DNA of 64,000 bases from Phytopseudomonas argentinensis (GTDB lineage Bacteria; Pseudomonadota; Gammaproteobacteria; Pseudomonadales; Pseudomonadaceae). The notes below the pieces were generated by a model. The model did no database searches, had not been told where the DNA came from, and worked only from the letters and a program-made list of their open reading frames with translations. Position numbers and translations under genes: made by a program. The stretch lies in assembly GCF_900113905.1 (NCBI RefSeq), contig NZ_FORC01000001.1, forward strand, positions 62,001-126,000, written 5' to 3'. Shown here one piece after another: positions 36,606 through 45,998 of the stretch. How positions within the stretch are numbered: position 1 is the stretch's first letter; every line of letters begins with the position of its first letter.

Positions 36606-36759
36606 GCGCAACAGCCTGCCACCAATGCGAGGGCGCTGACGGGGTTTTTCTCGGCCTGGATTGAAATAAACGTGAAAAAGCCCATCTAAGCATTGCCGCC
36701 GTCGCGGAGCTGCCCCTTCGCAGCCAAGCCAGGCGACACAGTTTGAAATAGTGACTCGG

Positions 36760-36789
36760 TTGAATAGCCACAGGGTGAGCCCTTATATA
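36760..36789 (+). promoter_or_regulatory. Promoter of htpX, possibly heat-shock type
   Basis: TTGAAT (36760) and CCCTTATAT (36780) are separated by 14 bp, which resembles a sigma-32 promoter; read as sigma-70, TTGAAT and TATATA (36784) have an 18-bp spacer. HtpX is stress-induced in enterobacteria, so either is plausible. Confidence 0.4.
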
Positions 36790-36835
36790 GCCGCCGTATC
36801 GAGCCTGTCTTTCCCGTGAGGAGTCGTTTCACACC

Positions 36836-37708
36836 ATGATGCGCATTATGTTGTTCCTGGCTACCAACTTGGCGGTACTGGTTATCGCCAGCATCACCCT
36901 CAAACTGCTGGGGGTTGATCGCTTCACCGGCCAGAACCACGGCAGCCTGCTGATCTTCTGCGCCGTCTTTGGTTTCGCCGGCTCGCTGATCTCGCTCTTC
37001 CTGTCCAAATGGATGGCGAAGATGAGCACTGGCACCGAGATCATCACCCAGCCGCGCACCCGCCATGAACAATGGCTGCTGCAGACCGTCGAGGAGCTGT
37101 CACGCGATGCCGGCATCAAGATGCCCGAGGTGGGTATCTTTCCGGCTTACGAATCCAACGCCTTCGCCACCGGCTGGAACAAGAACGACGCGCTGGTCGC
37201 CGTCAGCCAGGGCCTGCTCGAGCGCTTCTCGCCCGATGAAGTGCGCGCCGTGCTGGCCCACGAGATCGGCCACGTGGCCAATGGCGACATGGTCACCCTG
37301 GCGCTGATCCAGGGCGTGGTGAACACCTTCGTGATGTTCTTCGCACGCATCTTCGGCAACTTCGTCGACAAGGCGATCCTCAAGAACGAGGGCGGCCATG
37401 GCATCGGTTACTTCGTGGCGACCATCTTCGCGGAACTGGTGCTGGGTATCCTCGCCAGCATCATCGTCATGTGGTTCTCGCGCAAACGCGAGTACAAGGC
37501 CGACGAAGCCGGTGCCAGACTGGCCGGCAAGGGTGCGATGATCGCCGCCCTGCAGCGCCTGCGTGCCGAACAGGGCGTGCCAGTGCAGATGCCTGACAGC
37601 CTCACCGCTTTCGGCATCAACGGTGGGCTGAAGAACGGCCTGGCCGGCCTGCTGATGACTCACCCGCCGCTGGAAGAGCGCATCGAAGCGCTGCGCCGGC
37701 TGAACTGA
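36836..37708 (+). CDS. htpX: Membrane zinc protease HtpX
   Basis: 290 residues, M48 family. Two N-terminal TM segments (about 4-24 and 37-55), the zinc motif H142EIGH, two further hydrophobic segments (about 155-178 and 190-215) and a downstream [11 protein letters not shown] providing the third ligand. HtpX degrades misfolded inner-membrane proteins together with FtsH. ATG codons at 36836 and 36839 are both possible. Confidence 0.96.
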   Translation: MMRIMLFLATNLAVLVIASITLKLLGVDRFTGQNHGSLLIFCAVFGFAGSLISLFLSKWMAKMSTGTEIITQPRTRHEQWLLQTVEELSRDAGIKMPEVGIFPAYESNAFATGWNKNDALVAVSQGLLERFSPDEVRAVLAHEIGHVANGDMVTLALIQGVVNTFVMFFARIFGNFVDKAILKNEGGHGIGYFVATIFAELVLGILASIIVMWFSRKREYKADEAGARLAGKGAMIAALQRLRAEQGVPVQMPDSLTAFGINGGLKNGLAGLLMTHPPLEERIEALRRLN

Positions 37709-37720
37709 TCGCAATGCCAG

Positions 37721-37750
37721 AAAAAAAGGCGACCCTCGGGTCGCCTTTTT
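37721..37750. terminator. Bidirectional terminator between htpX and tpm
   Basis: AAAAAAAGGCGACCC-TC-GGGTCGCCTTTTT: 8-bp GC stem with A tract on the left and T tract on the right, serving both convergent genes. Confidence 0.92.
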
Positions 37751-37767
37751 CATGCCTGCAAAACGGC

Positions 37768-38418
37768 TCAGCGCAGCCGCAGGCGATAGACGCGCTCATC
37801 CATGCGAGAGAGGCCACGGGCCCTGAAACGGTCCTCCAGGGCATCCTGGCTTTCCAGCAATTCGCTTTCCCATATCTTACCGCTCCAGCTGCGCACCTCG
37901 GCATCGGGTACCGAGAACGGCGGGCCATCCATCAGCGTCTGGTCGTAATCCAGGGTCACCAGCAAGCCGCTGCTTCCAGGCAGCAGAACCTGCTGCAAAT
38001 GCCGCACGTAGCGCTCGCGCAGCTCGGCCGGCAACGCGATCAATGCGGCACGGTCGTAGAACAGCGTACAGGCGGGCAAATGCCGCGCTTCCAGTGCGAA
38101 GAAGTCGCCACAGAACAACTCGACACCGCCATGGCGATAGACCTTGAAGGCGCCCTCGCTGGTAATCGTCGGCTGCACGCCCTGTTCGGCGAAGAATGCC
38201 GCGACCGCCACCTCGGCCAATTCCACACCCACCACCCGATGCCCGCGCGCCGCCAGCCAGGCGATGTCCAGGCTCTTGCCACACAACGGCACCAGCACGG
38301 GCGCCTCGCTCGTACCAGCTACCGCGGCCCAGTGGCGTTGCAGCAAGCCATTGACCTGCCGGGCGTGAAAGCCGATCTGATTGGCGTGCCAGCGCTGCAG
38401 CCAGAATGATTCCTGCAT
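37768..38418 (-). CDS. tpm: Thiopurine S-methyltransferase
   Basis: 216 residues, SAM-dependent methyltransferase of the TPMT family: N-terminal FWLQRWHANQIGFH, SAM motif VPLCGKSLDIAWLAARGH, and CTLFYDRAALIALP. The bacterial enzymes methylate thiopurines and also selenite or tellurite compounds. Confidence 0.93.
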   Translation of the reverse strand: MQESFWLQRWHANQIGFHARQVNGLLQRHWAAVAGTSEAPVLVPLCGKSLDIAWLAARGHRVVGVELAEVAVAAFFAEQGVQPTITSEGAFKVYRHGGVELFCGDFFALEARHLPACTLFYDRAALIALPAELRERYVRHLQQVLLPGSSGLLVTLDYDQTLMDGPPFSVPDAEVRSWSGKIWESELLESQDALEDRFRARGLSRMDERVYRLRLR

Positions 38419-38523
38419 GATTTACCCTCGAGACATCAAGAAAACAGATAACACCGAGCAGACTTTAGCCGTTGTTAGGCCAACTTGACTGATGGATCAT
38501 GACAACATCATCAGGAGAACATC

Positions 38524-39291
38524 ATGCAGCCTAGCCTGTTCATTTCCCATGGCTCCCCCATGCTCGCCCTGCAACCTGGCGCCAGCGGCCCTGCCCTCGC
38601 CCGGCTCGCCTCCGAACTGAAACGCCCGGATGCGATCGTCGTGGTCTCAGCCCACTGGGAAAGCGAAGCGTTGCGGGTGATGAGTAGCTCCCAGCCGAAA
38701 ACCTGGCACGACTTCGGTGGTTTCCCTGCCGAGCTCTATCAGGTGCAGTACCCGGCGCCTGGCTGCCCAAAACTGGCCGAATCCATCGTGCAGCACCTGC
38801 GAGCGTCCGGCCTGGACGCACAGGCCGATGAGCGCCGGCCCTTCGACCATGGCAGCTGGGTTCCGTTGTCGCTGCTCTACCCCGACGCCGATATTCCGGT
38901 GGTGCAGGTTTCCCTGCCCAGCCGCGAGGGCCCGGGCCTGCAAGTACGGGTAGGCGAAGCGCTGGCCGCGTTGCGCGAGCAGAACGTACTGCTGATTGGC
39001 TCGGGCAGCATCACCCATAACCTGGGCGAGCTCGACTGGCGCTCTAACGGCGACGAAGCGGCGCCCTGGGCGCTGGAGTTTCGCGACTGGATGGTCGAAC
39101 GGTTGCGCGAAGACGATCTGGCGGCACTGCTCGACTACCGCCGCCAGGCCCCCCACGCGCGGCGCAACCATCCCAGCGAAGAACACCTGCTACCGCTGTT
39201 CTTCGCCCGCGGCGCCGGCGGCACCTTTGCCATCGAGCACCAGGGGTTCACCCTGGGCGCCCTGGGCATGGATATCTACCGCTTCGGTTAG
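38524..39291 (+). CDS. DODA-type extradiol ring-cleavage dioxygenase (YgiD-like)
   Basis: 255 residues. FISHGSPM near the N-terminus, VVSAHWE, DHGSWVPL and HARRNHPSEEHLLPLFFA carry the His and Glu metal ligands of the LigB/4,5-DOPA dioxygenase family. The natural substrate of bacterial members is usually unknown. Its stop codon lies inside an inverted repeat shared with pabB. Confidence 0.9.
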   Translation: MQPSLFISHGSPMLALQPGASGPALARLASELKRPDAIVVVSAHWESEALRVMSSSQPKTWHDFGGFPAELYQVQYPAPGCPKLAESIVQHLRASGLDAQADERRPFDHGSWVPLSLLYPDADIPVVQVSLPSREGPGLQVRVGEALAALREQNVLLIGSGSITHNLGELDWRSNGDEAAPWALEFRDWMVERLREDDLAALLDYRRQAPHARRNHPSEEHLLPLFFARGAGGTFAIEHQGFTLGALGMDIYRFG

Positions 39292-39349
39292 GGTCTGTTG
39301 ATGCTTCAACGCGAGCCGCGTTGCCGTGCGTGGAACATCAACAGACCCT
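39290..39349. repeat. 60-bp inverted-repeat element covering both stop codons
   Basis: AGGGTCTGTTGATG (39290-39303) is exactly complementary to 39336-39349, and an inner CAACGCG/CGCGTTG pair (39307-39313, 39317-39323) adds a second stem. The dioxygenase TAG (39289-39291) and the pabB TGA (39340-39338) are both formed within it. No T tract, so it is not a typical terminator; perhaps a bidirectional RNA hairpin or a small mobile-repeat remnant. Confidence 0.8.
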
Positions 39350-40699
39350 GTAGAGCCGCTCCAAGGTGCTGAGCAGCACCTGCACCTTGGTGATCGACTC
39401 CTGGTATTCAGCCTGCCAGGCCGAGTCGGCAACTATGCCGCCGCCGCCCCAGCAACTGATCACGCCGTCCTTGGCCAGCAGGCTGCGGATGGCGATGGAG
39501 CTATCCATCTCGCCGCGCACATCGAGGTACAGCAGCGAACCGCAATAGGGGCCACGGCGCGTCGGCTCCAGCTCATCGATGATCTGCATCGCACGGATCT
39601 TCGGCGCCCCGGTGATGGAACCGCCAGGGAAGGCGCCCAGCAGCAGGTCGAATGCATCCCTGTCCTCAGCCAGCTCGCCGGTCACCGCGCTGACCAGATG
39701 GTGCACGTTGGGGTAGCTCTCCAGGGCAAACAGCTCGGGCACCCGCACCGAGCCGATACGGCAGCTACGCCCTAGGTCGTTGCGCAGCAGATCGACGATC
39801 ATCAGGTTCTCGGCGCGATCCTTGGTGCTGGCGAGCAACAGCCGAGCGTTGTGCGCATCCTCCTGCTCGTCATGCCCACGCGGCTGCGTGCCCTTGATGG
39901 GCCGCGTCTCCACCCGGCCCTGGCTGACCTGAATGAAGCGCTCGGGCGACAGGCTGAGCAAGGCGCCCCCACAGGGCAGGGTCAGGTAGCCGGAGAACGG
40001 TGTCGGACAAGCGGCGCGCAGCGCGCCATAGGCCTGCCACGGCTCCCCCTGATAGGGGGCTCGAAAGCGCTGAGCGTAATTGACCTGATAGCAGTCGCCG
40101 GAGGCGATATAGGCCTGGATCCGGGCGATGGCCTCGGCGTAACGCGCCTGCTCGATATCGGCCTGAAACGGCGCCAGCAAGGCGAATGATGCCTGCCCCT
40201 CGGCCTCGCCCGCAGGCTCCTCGAACAGCGCCAGCAGGCGCGCCTGCTCGGCCGCCGGCAAGGTGGGATGGAACACCAGCTGGCTGGTGCGCGCCTGGTG
40301 ATCGCTGATCAATGCCCAGGCATACAACCCGAAGACCGCGTCCCCCAGGCCCAGATCGTCCCGGGCTTGCTCTGGCAGCCTTTCGATACGACGGCCGAAG
40401 TCGTAGGCCAGGTAGCCGAGCAGGCCACCGGCAAACGGCAGTTCGACCCCGGCCGGCAGCTGGGCCGGCCCCAGGATCTCAAGCTGCTCGCGCAAGCGCG
40501 CGAAGAACGCAGCGCCCGACTCACCCTGCCCTGGCGCCAGTTCGGCCACTGGCCAGGCGCTGAGCAGATCATAACGACCCCGCGCCGCCGCAGGCCGGCC
40601 CGCATCGAGCAACACCGCGCCCGGCGCCTGGCGCACGGGCTGGAAATAAACGGCGGGATCGGCCTGATACGGCAGCAGATGGACGAGACAGGTAGGCAT
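39338..40699 (-). CDS. pabB: Aminodeoxychorismate synthase component I
   Basis: 453 residues from the ATG at 40699. Chorismate-binding motifs: RPIKGTQPRG (with the lysine typical of PabB), TKDRAENLMIVDLLRNDLGR, and AFPGGSITGAPKIRAMQIID. It makes 4-amino-4-deoxychorismate for folate, with glutamine amidotransferase PabA encoded elsewhere. An in-frame ATG at 40825 would add 42 residues overlapping a hairpin and is less likely. Confidence 0.94.
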   Translation of the reverse strand: MPTCLVHLLPYQADPAVYFQPVRQAPGAVLLDAGRPAAARGRYDLLSAWPVAELAPGQGESGAAFFARLREQLEILGPAQLPAGVELPFAGGLLGYLAYDFGRRIERLPEQARDDLGLGDAVFGLYAWALISDHQARTSQLVFHPTLPAAEQARLLALFEEPAGEAEGQASFALLAPFQADIEQARYAEAIARIQAYIASGDCYQVNYAQRFRAPYQGEPWQAYGALRAACPTPFSGYLTLPCGGALLSLSPERFIQVSQGRVETRPIKGTQPRGHDEQEDAHNARLLLASTKDRAENLMIVDLLRNDLGRSCRIGSVRVPELFALESYPNVHHLVSAVTGELAEDRDAFDLLLGAFPGGSITGAPKIRAMQIIDELEPTRRGPYCGSLLYLDVRGEMDSSIAIRSLLAKDGVISCWGGGGIVADSAWQAEYQESITKVQVLLSTLERLYRVC

Positions 40700-40813
40700 T
40701 CGATAGATCACACAAACGGGGACGGCAGATTGTAGAGCCGCGCGCGTCAACGTCCTAGGGGACGTTGCCACTGGAGCGCGCTGCAAACGACCGTGCAGGG
40801 CCCAGAAACGACT

Positions 40814-40836
40814 CGGGGGAGCCATTGGCTCCCCCG
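40814..40836 (-). terminator. Hairpin after deaD
   Basis: CGGGGGAGCC/GGCTCCCCCG, perfect 10-bp stem with loop ATT, 20 bp past the deaD stop; the U tract is weak, so it may act as a 3' stabiliser as much as a terminator. Confidence 0.6.
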
Positions 40837-40856
40837 AATCACTGCAGCACTGCCGA

Positions 40857-42530
40857 TCAATCTTCGCGGTAGCGACGCAGCTTCAGCGGCTTGCCGGCAA
40901 CCCGGGTGTCCTTGAGCTTGGTCAGCAGACGCTCCAGGCCATCTTCCGGCAGCTCCACCAGGCTGAAGCTCTCGCGGATCTGGATACGACCGATCGCCTC
41001 ACGGGCCAGGCCGCCCTCGTTGAGGATCGCGCCCAGCAGGTTCTTGGCGGCGATACCGTCACGGGCGCCCAGCGCGGTGCGGCAACGCGCACGGCCTTCG
41101 CCCAGGGGCATCGGCGCACGACGCTCACGCGGCTCACCGCTGCGCTCGCCATCACGCTCACGACGCTCGCGGGGAGCACCACCAACGCCCGGTACCAGCG
41201 GCTGCTCGCGCTCGACGCTGGCCAGATCCAGAGCTTGGCCGTTGGTAGCCTTCTTCAACAGCGCAGCGGCCAGGGCCCGCGGGCTGCAACCGATGTCGGC
41301 GGTCAGACGGTCGAGCAGATCGCCATGGCTGGCTTCGGCGTCGGCCACCAGCGGTGCCAGGCTGTTGGTGAGCTTTTTGATGCGAGCATCCAGCACCTGC
41401 TGAGCGTTGGGCAGCTTGACCTCGCCAACCTTCTGGCCGGTCACGCGCTCGATCACCTGCAGCATGCGGCGTTCACGCGGGGTCACCAGCAGCAGTGCGC
41501 GGCCATCACGGCCGGCACGGCCGGTACGACCGATACGGTGCACGTAGGACTCGGGGTCGTACGGCATGTCGACGTTGAACACGTGGGTGATGCGCGGCAC
41601 GTCGATACCACGGGCGGCGACGTCGGTGGCCACGACGATGTCCAGGCGGCCATCCTTGAGCGACTCGATGACACGCTCACGCTGGTTCTGGGCGATGTCG
41701 CCATTCAGCGCGGCAGCCTTGAAGCCCTTGGCCTCCAGCGCGGCGGCCAGATCCAGGGTGGCCTGCTTGGTACGCACGAAGGCGATCAGCGCGTCAAATT
41801 CCTCGACTTCCAGCAGACGCAGCACGGCGTTGGTCTTCTGGTCGGCGTGGATCATCAGGTGCGCCTGCTCGATACGCGAGACGGTCTGGGTCTTGGCGGC
41901 GATCTTGATGTGCTGCGGCTCGCGCAGGTGCTTCTCGGCGATGGCGCGGATCGAATGCGGCAGGGTCGCGGAGAACAGCACGCTCTGGCGGCTTTCCGGC
42001 ATGGCCTCGAAGATCACTTCGAGGTCGTCCATGAAGCCCAGCTTGAGCATTTCGTCGGCTTCGTCGAGTACCAGGTACTGGATGGTCGACAGGACTTTCT
42101 CGTCGCGACGCAGGTGGTCGACCAGACGGCCCGGAGTAGCGACGATGACCTGAGCGCCCTGGCGGATGGCCTTGAGCTGCGGGCCCATTGGCGCGCCGCC
42201 GTAGACGGCGACCACGTTAAGGCCAGGCATCTGCTTGGAGTAGGTTTCGAACGCCGTGGCAACCTGCAGAGCGAGCTCGCGGGTCGGGGCGAGAATCAGC
42301 GCCTGGGGCTCACGCTTGGCCGGGTCGATTTTCGACAGGATCGGCAATGCGAAGGCGGCGGTTTTGCCGGTGCCGGTCTGCGCCTGGCCGATCATGTCCT
42401 GGCCGGAGAGGATCACCGGAATGGCTTGCGACTGAATGGGCGACGGCTCTTCGTAACCGACGGCGGTCAGTGCGGCGAGAATATTGGAGTGAAGTCCGAG
42501 TGCGGCGAAGCCGCCGATTTCCTGGGTCAT
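40857..42530 (-). CDS. deaD: DEAD-box ATP-dependent RNA helicase DeaD/CsdA
   Basis: 557 residues from MTQEIGGFAALGL. Q motif PSPIQSQAIP, motif I AQTGTGKT, PTRELA, DEAD, SAT and YVHRIGRTGRAGR, a dimerisation region, an Arg/Glu-rich linker (about 440-475) and a C-terminal DbpA-like RNA-binding domain. It unwinds RNA in ribosome assembly and mRNA decay, especially in the cold. A start 25 codons upstream lacks family support; GAGG precedes the chosen ATG. Confidence 0.95.
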   Translation of the reverse strand: MTQEIGGFAALGLHSNILAALTAVGYEEPSPIQSQAIPVILSGQDMIGQAQTGTGKTAAFALPILSKIDPAKREPQALILAPTRELALQVATAFETYSKQMPGLNVVAVYGGAPMGPQLKAIRQGAQVIVATPGRLVDHLRRDEKVLSTIQYLVLDEADEMLKLGFMDDLEVIFEAMPESRQSVLFSATLPHSIRAIAEKHLREPQHIKIAAKTQTVSRIEQAHLMIHADQKTNAVLRLLEVEEFDALIAFVRTKQATLDLAAALEAKGFKAAALNGDIAQNQRERVIESLKDGRLDIVVATDVAARGIDVPRITHVFNVDMPYDPESYVHRIGRTGRAGRDGRALLLVTPRERRMLQVIERVTGQKVGEVKLPNAQQVLDARIKKLTNSLAPLVADAEASHGDLLDRLTADIGCSPRALAAALLKKATNGQALDLASVEREQPLVPGVGGAPRERRERDGERSGEPRERRAPMPLGEGRARCRTALGARDGIAAKNLLGAILNEGGLAREAIGRIQIRESFSLVELPEDGLERLLTKLKDTRVAGKPLKLRRYRED

Positions 42531-42745
42531 GGGTCTGCCTCTGAGTGCATCCGCAAAGACCCATGTTCCAAAGCTGCGCATGCCATGTAGGACCTTGTGG
42601 GTCACCCTGGCAGCCTGGTCGGCGGGGATTTGCGAAAACGTGGTGAAAAGTGAATCGTCAAGATAGCCCGCTTGGCGGACTGGCTGCCGGAAAGCTTCCG
42701 GGCGAGTTGCACTACTTGAACGTGGCCATGAATTGGCCGGCGCGT

Positions 42746-42751
42746 ACTATA
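42746..42751 (-). promoter_or_regulatory. Possible -10 of deaD with long 5' leader
   Basis: The 329-bp gap 42531-42859 holds no gene I can see. On the minus strand TATAGT (42751-42746) is the best -10; no good -35 is visible. A transcript from here would have a leader of about 210 nt before the deaD ATG, as is common for cold-induced mRNAs. Confidence 0.35.
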
Positions 42752-42859
42752 CCGGAATTCATACAGACGTGTGCGCTTTTTCACACAACAAAATAGCTGA
42801 ACGGCAGGTAACGGCCGGCTCGCGACAGTATGCCGCAGCCTCGGGTTCTGATCGAATGG

Positions 42860-43258
42860 TCAGGCCCTGCCGGTGAGCTGGGCTTCGATCGCCGCCTTGT
42901 CGACCACCGACCAGACTTCGCCGATCTTGTGGTCGCGAAAGGCGTAGAACACGTTCTCGCTGAAGGTCACCTTGCGGCCATTGACCGGCAAATCGAGAAA
43001 GCGCCCCTTTGGCGTGCAGTGGAAATCCAGGCGGCTGGCGATCATCGACTCCTCGCAGGTCAACAGGCGAATGTTGAACTGCAGGTCGGGAATCTCCCGA
43101 TAGTCGCGCTCGAGCATTTCCCGGTAGCCGTCAAGCCCCACCCGCCGGCCGTTGTGGATCACGTCGTGGTGCACGAACTGGCCGAGGCTCGCCCAATCCT
43201 GGCGATTGAGGCACTCGATGTAGGCACGATACACGGCGGGAAGATCGTGGTCGCTCAT
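42860..43258 (-). CDS. SnoaL-like/ester cyclase family protein
   Basis: 132 residues, small NTF2-like fold: YIECLNRQDWASLGQFVHHDVIHNG at the start, GLDGYREMLERDY, and a C-terminal IGEVWSVVDKAAIEAQL. These are features of SnoaL-like ester cyclases; substrate unknown. Start at MSDHDLPAVYR, with an AGGAG ribosome site; the longer frame start is not supported. Confidence 0.8.
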   Translation of the reverse strand: MSDHDLPAVYRAYIECLNRQDWASLGQFVHHDVIHNGRRVGLDGYREMLERDYREIPDLQFNIRLLTCEESMIASRLDFHCTPKGRFLDLPVNGRKVTFSENVFYAFRDHKIGEVWSVVDKAAIEAQLTGRA

Positions 43259-43375
43259 GACAGGGCTCCTTGGCAGTGGGCTGGAAGCCTTTGGCGGATC
43301 GCGCAAACCACGAGGGGCTGCGCTCGATAGCCGAGGCCCTAGAAGGACAGCGCCAGTGCCGGTTAATTCCCGACC

Positions 43376-44149
43376 CTAGCTGGAGATGCGCACGGCATCG
43401 ATCAGGGGCTGCAGCGAGTAGCCGAGCTGCGCCTGCAGGGCTGCAGCGCGCCGACTCAGCGCCTCGCGGTCGAACTGCTGATCGAGTTCGGCCGGTACCA
43501 GCACCACGACGTTGCCCTCCACCACCGGGCACTCCCAGTAATGGCGGTGATAGAGGCCGCGCAGCAGCGCCGCGCCCAACGGCTTGCCGTCATCGCCGGC
43601 CCACTGATTGATGATCAGCCAGCCACCGGGGTTGAGCTTGGCCCGACAGTCGTCGAGAAAGCGCCAGGCCAGATGGCCCACGCCGGGGCCGGTGTCGGTA
43701 TACAGGTCGACGAAGATCAGGTCCGCGCTTTCCGCACTGGGCAGCAGTTCCATGGCGTCGCCGATGCGCATGGTCAGGCGCGGATCGTCTTCCAGGCCCA
43801 GGTACTGCATGGCCAGGCGCGGCACATCGGGGCGCAGCTCGATGGTTTCCACGTCCTCGAGGGGCAGGAACTTCAGGCACGCCTGAGTCAGGTTGCCGGC
43901 GCCCAGGCCGAGGAACAGCGCGGTTTCCGGCGCCTCATGGCACAACGCGCCCATGAACATGGCGCGGGTGTAGTCATATTCCAGCCAGCTGGGGTCGGCG
44001 GTGAACACGCAGCTCTGTTCGATCGCCTCGCCGAACTCGAGAAAGCGGTACTCGCCGATCTCCACCACACGGATCACGCCGAAGGCGTCATGCACCTCGG
44101 CCAGCACCACCTCGTCCTTCATGTCCTCTACCGGGGGCAAGCCAGGCAT
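43376..44149 (-). CDS. Spermidine synthase-like methyltransferase-fold protein
   Basis: About 257 residues. LFLGLGAGNLTQACLKFLP is the SAM/decarboxylated-SAM binding glycine loop, followed by IELRPDVPRLAMQYLG, IGDAMELL and LIFVDLYTDTGPG, the pattern of the SpeE-like family without a full SpeE active site. Aminopropyl transfer is not proven. The ATG at 44149 is preceded by GGTGGAG; an ATG six codons upstream (44167) is the alternative. Divergent from the DAHP synthase. Confidence 0.8.
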   Translation of the reverse strand: MPGLPPVEDMKDEVVLAEVHDAFGVIRVVEIGEYRFLEFGEAIEQSCVFTADPSWLEYDYTRAMFMGALCHEAPETALFLGLGAGNLTQACLKFLPLEDVETIELRPDVPRLAMQYLGLEDDPRLTMRIGDAMELLPSAESADLIFVDLYTDTGPGVGHLAWRFLDDCRAKLNPGGWLIINQWAGDDGKPLGAALLRGLYHRHYWECPVVEGNVVVLVPAELDQQFDREALSRRAAALQAQLGYSLQPLIDAVRISS

Positions 44150-44320
44150 GCGTACACACTCCACCATCGCGTTTCCCGGCTCCAGCCGGGCTGCCGCCGA
44201 TTGTCGGCGATGCAGCGCATTCAGGTCACGCGCTAAATGCCTGGCGGTGTCGCCGATCACCATGCGTCGCTGCGCAGGGTGATCGGTTACCATGACCAAT
44301 CGCCAACAAGAGATGCCGCC

Positions 44321-45667
44321 ATGAGTCAGCCCTGGAGCCCCGACAGCTGGAGAAACCACCCCATCCAGCAACAACCTCAGTACCCGGACGCCGTGAAGCT
44401 CGCCCAGGTCGAACAGACCCTGGCCAGCTTTCCGCCATTGGTATTCGCCGGGGAGGCGCGCGAGCTGCGCAAGCAATTCGCCGAGGTCACCCAGGGCCGC
44501 GCCTTCCTGCTGCAGGGCGGTGATTGCGCCGAGAGCTTCGCCGAATTCAGCGCGGCGAAGATCCGCGACACCTTCAAGGTGCTGCTGCAGATGGCCATCG
44601 TCATGACCTTCGCAGCCGGTTGCCCGGTGGTGAAGATCGGCCGCATGGCCGGCCAGTTCGCCAAACCGCGTTCGGCCAATGACGAAACCATCGACGCTGT
44701 CACCCTGCCCGCCTACCGTGGCGATATCGTCAACGGCATCGGCTTCGACCCAGCCAGCCGCGCGCCGGATCCGCAGCGCCTGCTGCAGGCCTACCACCAG
44801 TCCACCGCTTCGCTGAACCTGCTGCGCGCCTTCGCCCAGGGCGGCTTCGCCGACCTGCATCAGGTGCACCAGTGGAACCTGGACTTCATCGCCAACTCGG
44901 CCCTGGCCCAGAAGTATCACCAGTTGGCTGATCGCATCGACGAGACCCTGGCGTTCATGCGTGCCTGCGGCATGGACGGCGCGGCCCAGGTACGCGAAAC
45001 CAGCTTCTTTACCGCCCACGAAGCCCTGCTGCTCAACTACGAAGAAGCCTTCGTGCGCCGCGACAGCCTGACTGGCGGCTTCTACGACTGCTCGGCCCAT
45101 ATGCTGTGGATCGGCGACCGCACCCGTCAGGTGGACGGCGCCCATGTCGAATTCCTGCGTGGCGTGGGCAATCCCATTGGCGTCAAGGTCGGGCCGAGCA
45201 TGACCGATGAGGACCTGATCCGCCTGATCGACATTCTCAATCCGGACAACGACCCGGGCCGCCTTAACCTGATCGTGCGCATGGGTGCCGACAAGGTCGA
45301 AGCCGGCCTGCCAAGGCTGATCCGTACCGTGCAGCGCGAAGGCCGCCAGGTGCTATGGAGCAGCGACCCGATGCACGGCAACACCATCAAGGCCTCGAGC
45401 GGCTACAAGACCCGCGACTTCGCGCAGATTCTCGCCGAGGTGCGGCAGTTCTTCGCCGTGCACCACGCCGAGGGCACCTATGCCGGCGGTATTCACATCG
45501 AAATGACCGGCCAGGACGTCACCGAGTGCATCGGCGGCGCCAAGCCGATCACCGAGGCCGGCCTGTCCGATCGCTACCACACCCACTGCGACCCGCGAAT
45601 GAACGCCGACCAGTCCCTGGAACTGGCCTTCATGATCGCCGAGACACTCAAGCAGGTACGCCGCTGA
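44321..45667 (+). CDS. 3-deoxy-7-phosphoheptulonate synthase, class II
   Basis: 448 residues of the plant-type (class II) DAHP synthase: [54 protein letters not shown] and [18 protein letters not shown]. It condenses phosphoenolpyruvate and erythrose-4-phosphate, the first shikimate-pathway step. Pseudomonads carry such enzymes beside class I AroF/G/H types, and they can serve secondary metabolism. Start at [14 protein letters not shown]; the longer start overlaps the divergent gene's promoter region. Confidence 0.95.
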   Translation: MSQPWSPDSWRNHPIQQQPQYPDAVKLAQVEQTLASFPPLVFAGEARELRKQFAEVTQGRAFLLQGGDCAESFAEFSAAKIRDTFKVLLQMAIVMTFAAGCPVVKIGRMAGQFAKPRSANDETIDAVTLPAYRGDIVNGIGFDPASRAPDPQRLLQAYHQSTASLNLLRAFAQGGFADLHQVHQWNLDFIANSALAQKYHQLADRIDETLAFMRACGMDGAAQVRETSFFTAHEALLLNYEEAFVRRDSLTGGFYDCSAHMLWIGDRTRQVDGAHVEFLRGVGNPIGVKVGPSMTDEDLIRLIDILNPDNDPGRLNLIVRMGADKVEAGLPRLIRTVQREGRQVLWSSDPMHGNTIKASSGYKTRDFAQILAEVRQFFAVHHAEGTYAGGIHIEMTGQDVTECIGGAKPITEAGLSDRYHTHCDPRMNADQSLELAFMIAETLKQVRR

Positions 45668-45770
45668 GCCGCTCGGTAGGCTGAACCAAGCAGGCCGACG
45701 GGCGGTCTTCACAACAGGGCCTCGATGCATTTGGCACACGAGGCTCATCATTCGATAGAAGGAGTCGCAC

Positions 45771-45938
45771 ATGCCCTGGTATGCCTGGTTGATCCTGATT
45801 CTGGCGATCGGCTCCATCGTCGGTGGCCTGCTGATGCTGCGCGACAGCGCCAAGAAGCTGCCGCTCAGTGAAGAGCAGCTCAAGCGCATCCACGAGCGCG
45901 AAGCCGAGCAGAATGCCAAGGACGCGCAAGATCGCTGA
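45771..45938 (+). CDS. Small DUF2897-like membrane protein
   Basis: 55 residues: MPWYAWLILILAIGSIVGG is a single TM helix, followed by a charged tail ending KDAQDR. An AAGGAG ribosome site stands 6 bases before the ATG. Matches the small DUF2897 proteins of Pseudomonas; function unknown. Confidence 0.85.
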   Translation: MPWYAWLILILAIGSIVGGLLMLRDSAKKLPLSEEQLKRIHEREAEQNAKDAQDR

Positions 45939-45998
45939 TCGAGCCGCAACAGGCTGACCCCACCAGCCTGTAAACTGCGCCTCCACCCAGGAGGCGCA

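Noticed and set aside
39290..39349. Insertion sequence or transposon end
   Set aside because: Too short, no transposase and no visible target duplication; kept only as an inverted repeat.
41235..42590. Plus-strand open frame over the helicase gene
   Set aside because: Antisense shadow of deaD; contains no family motifs.
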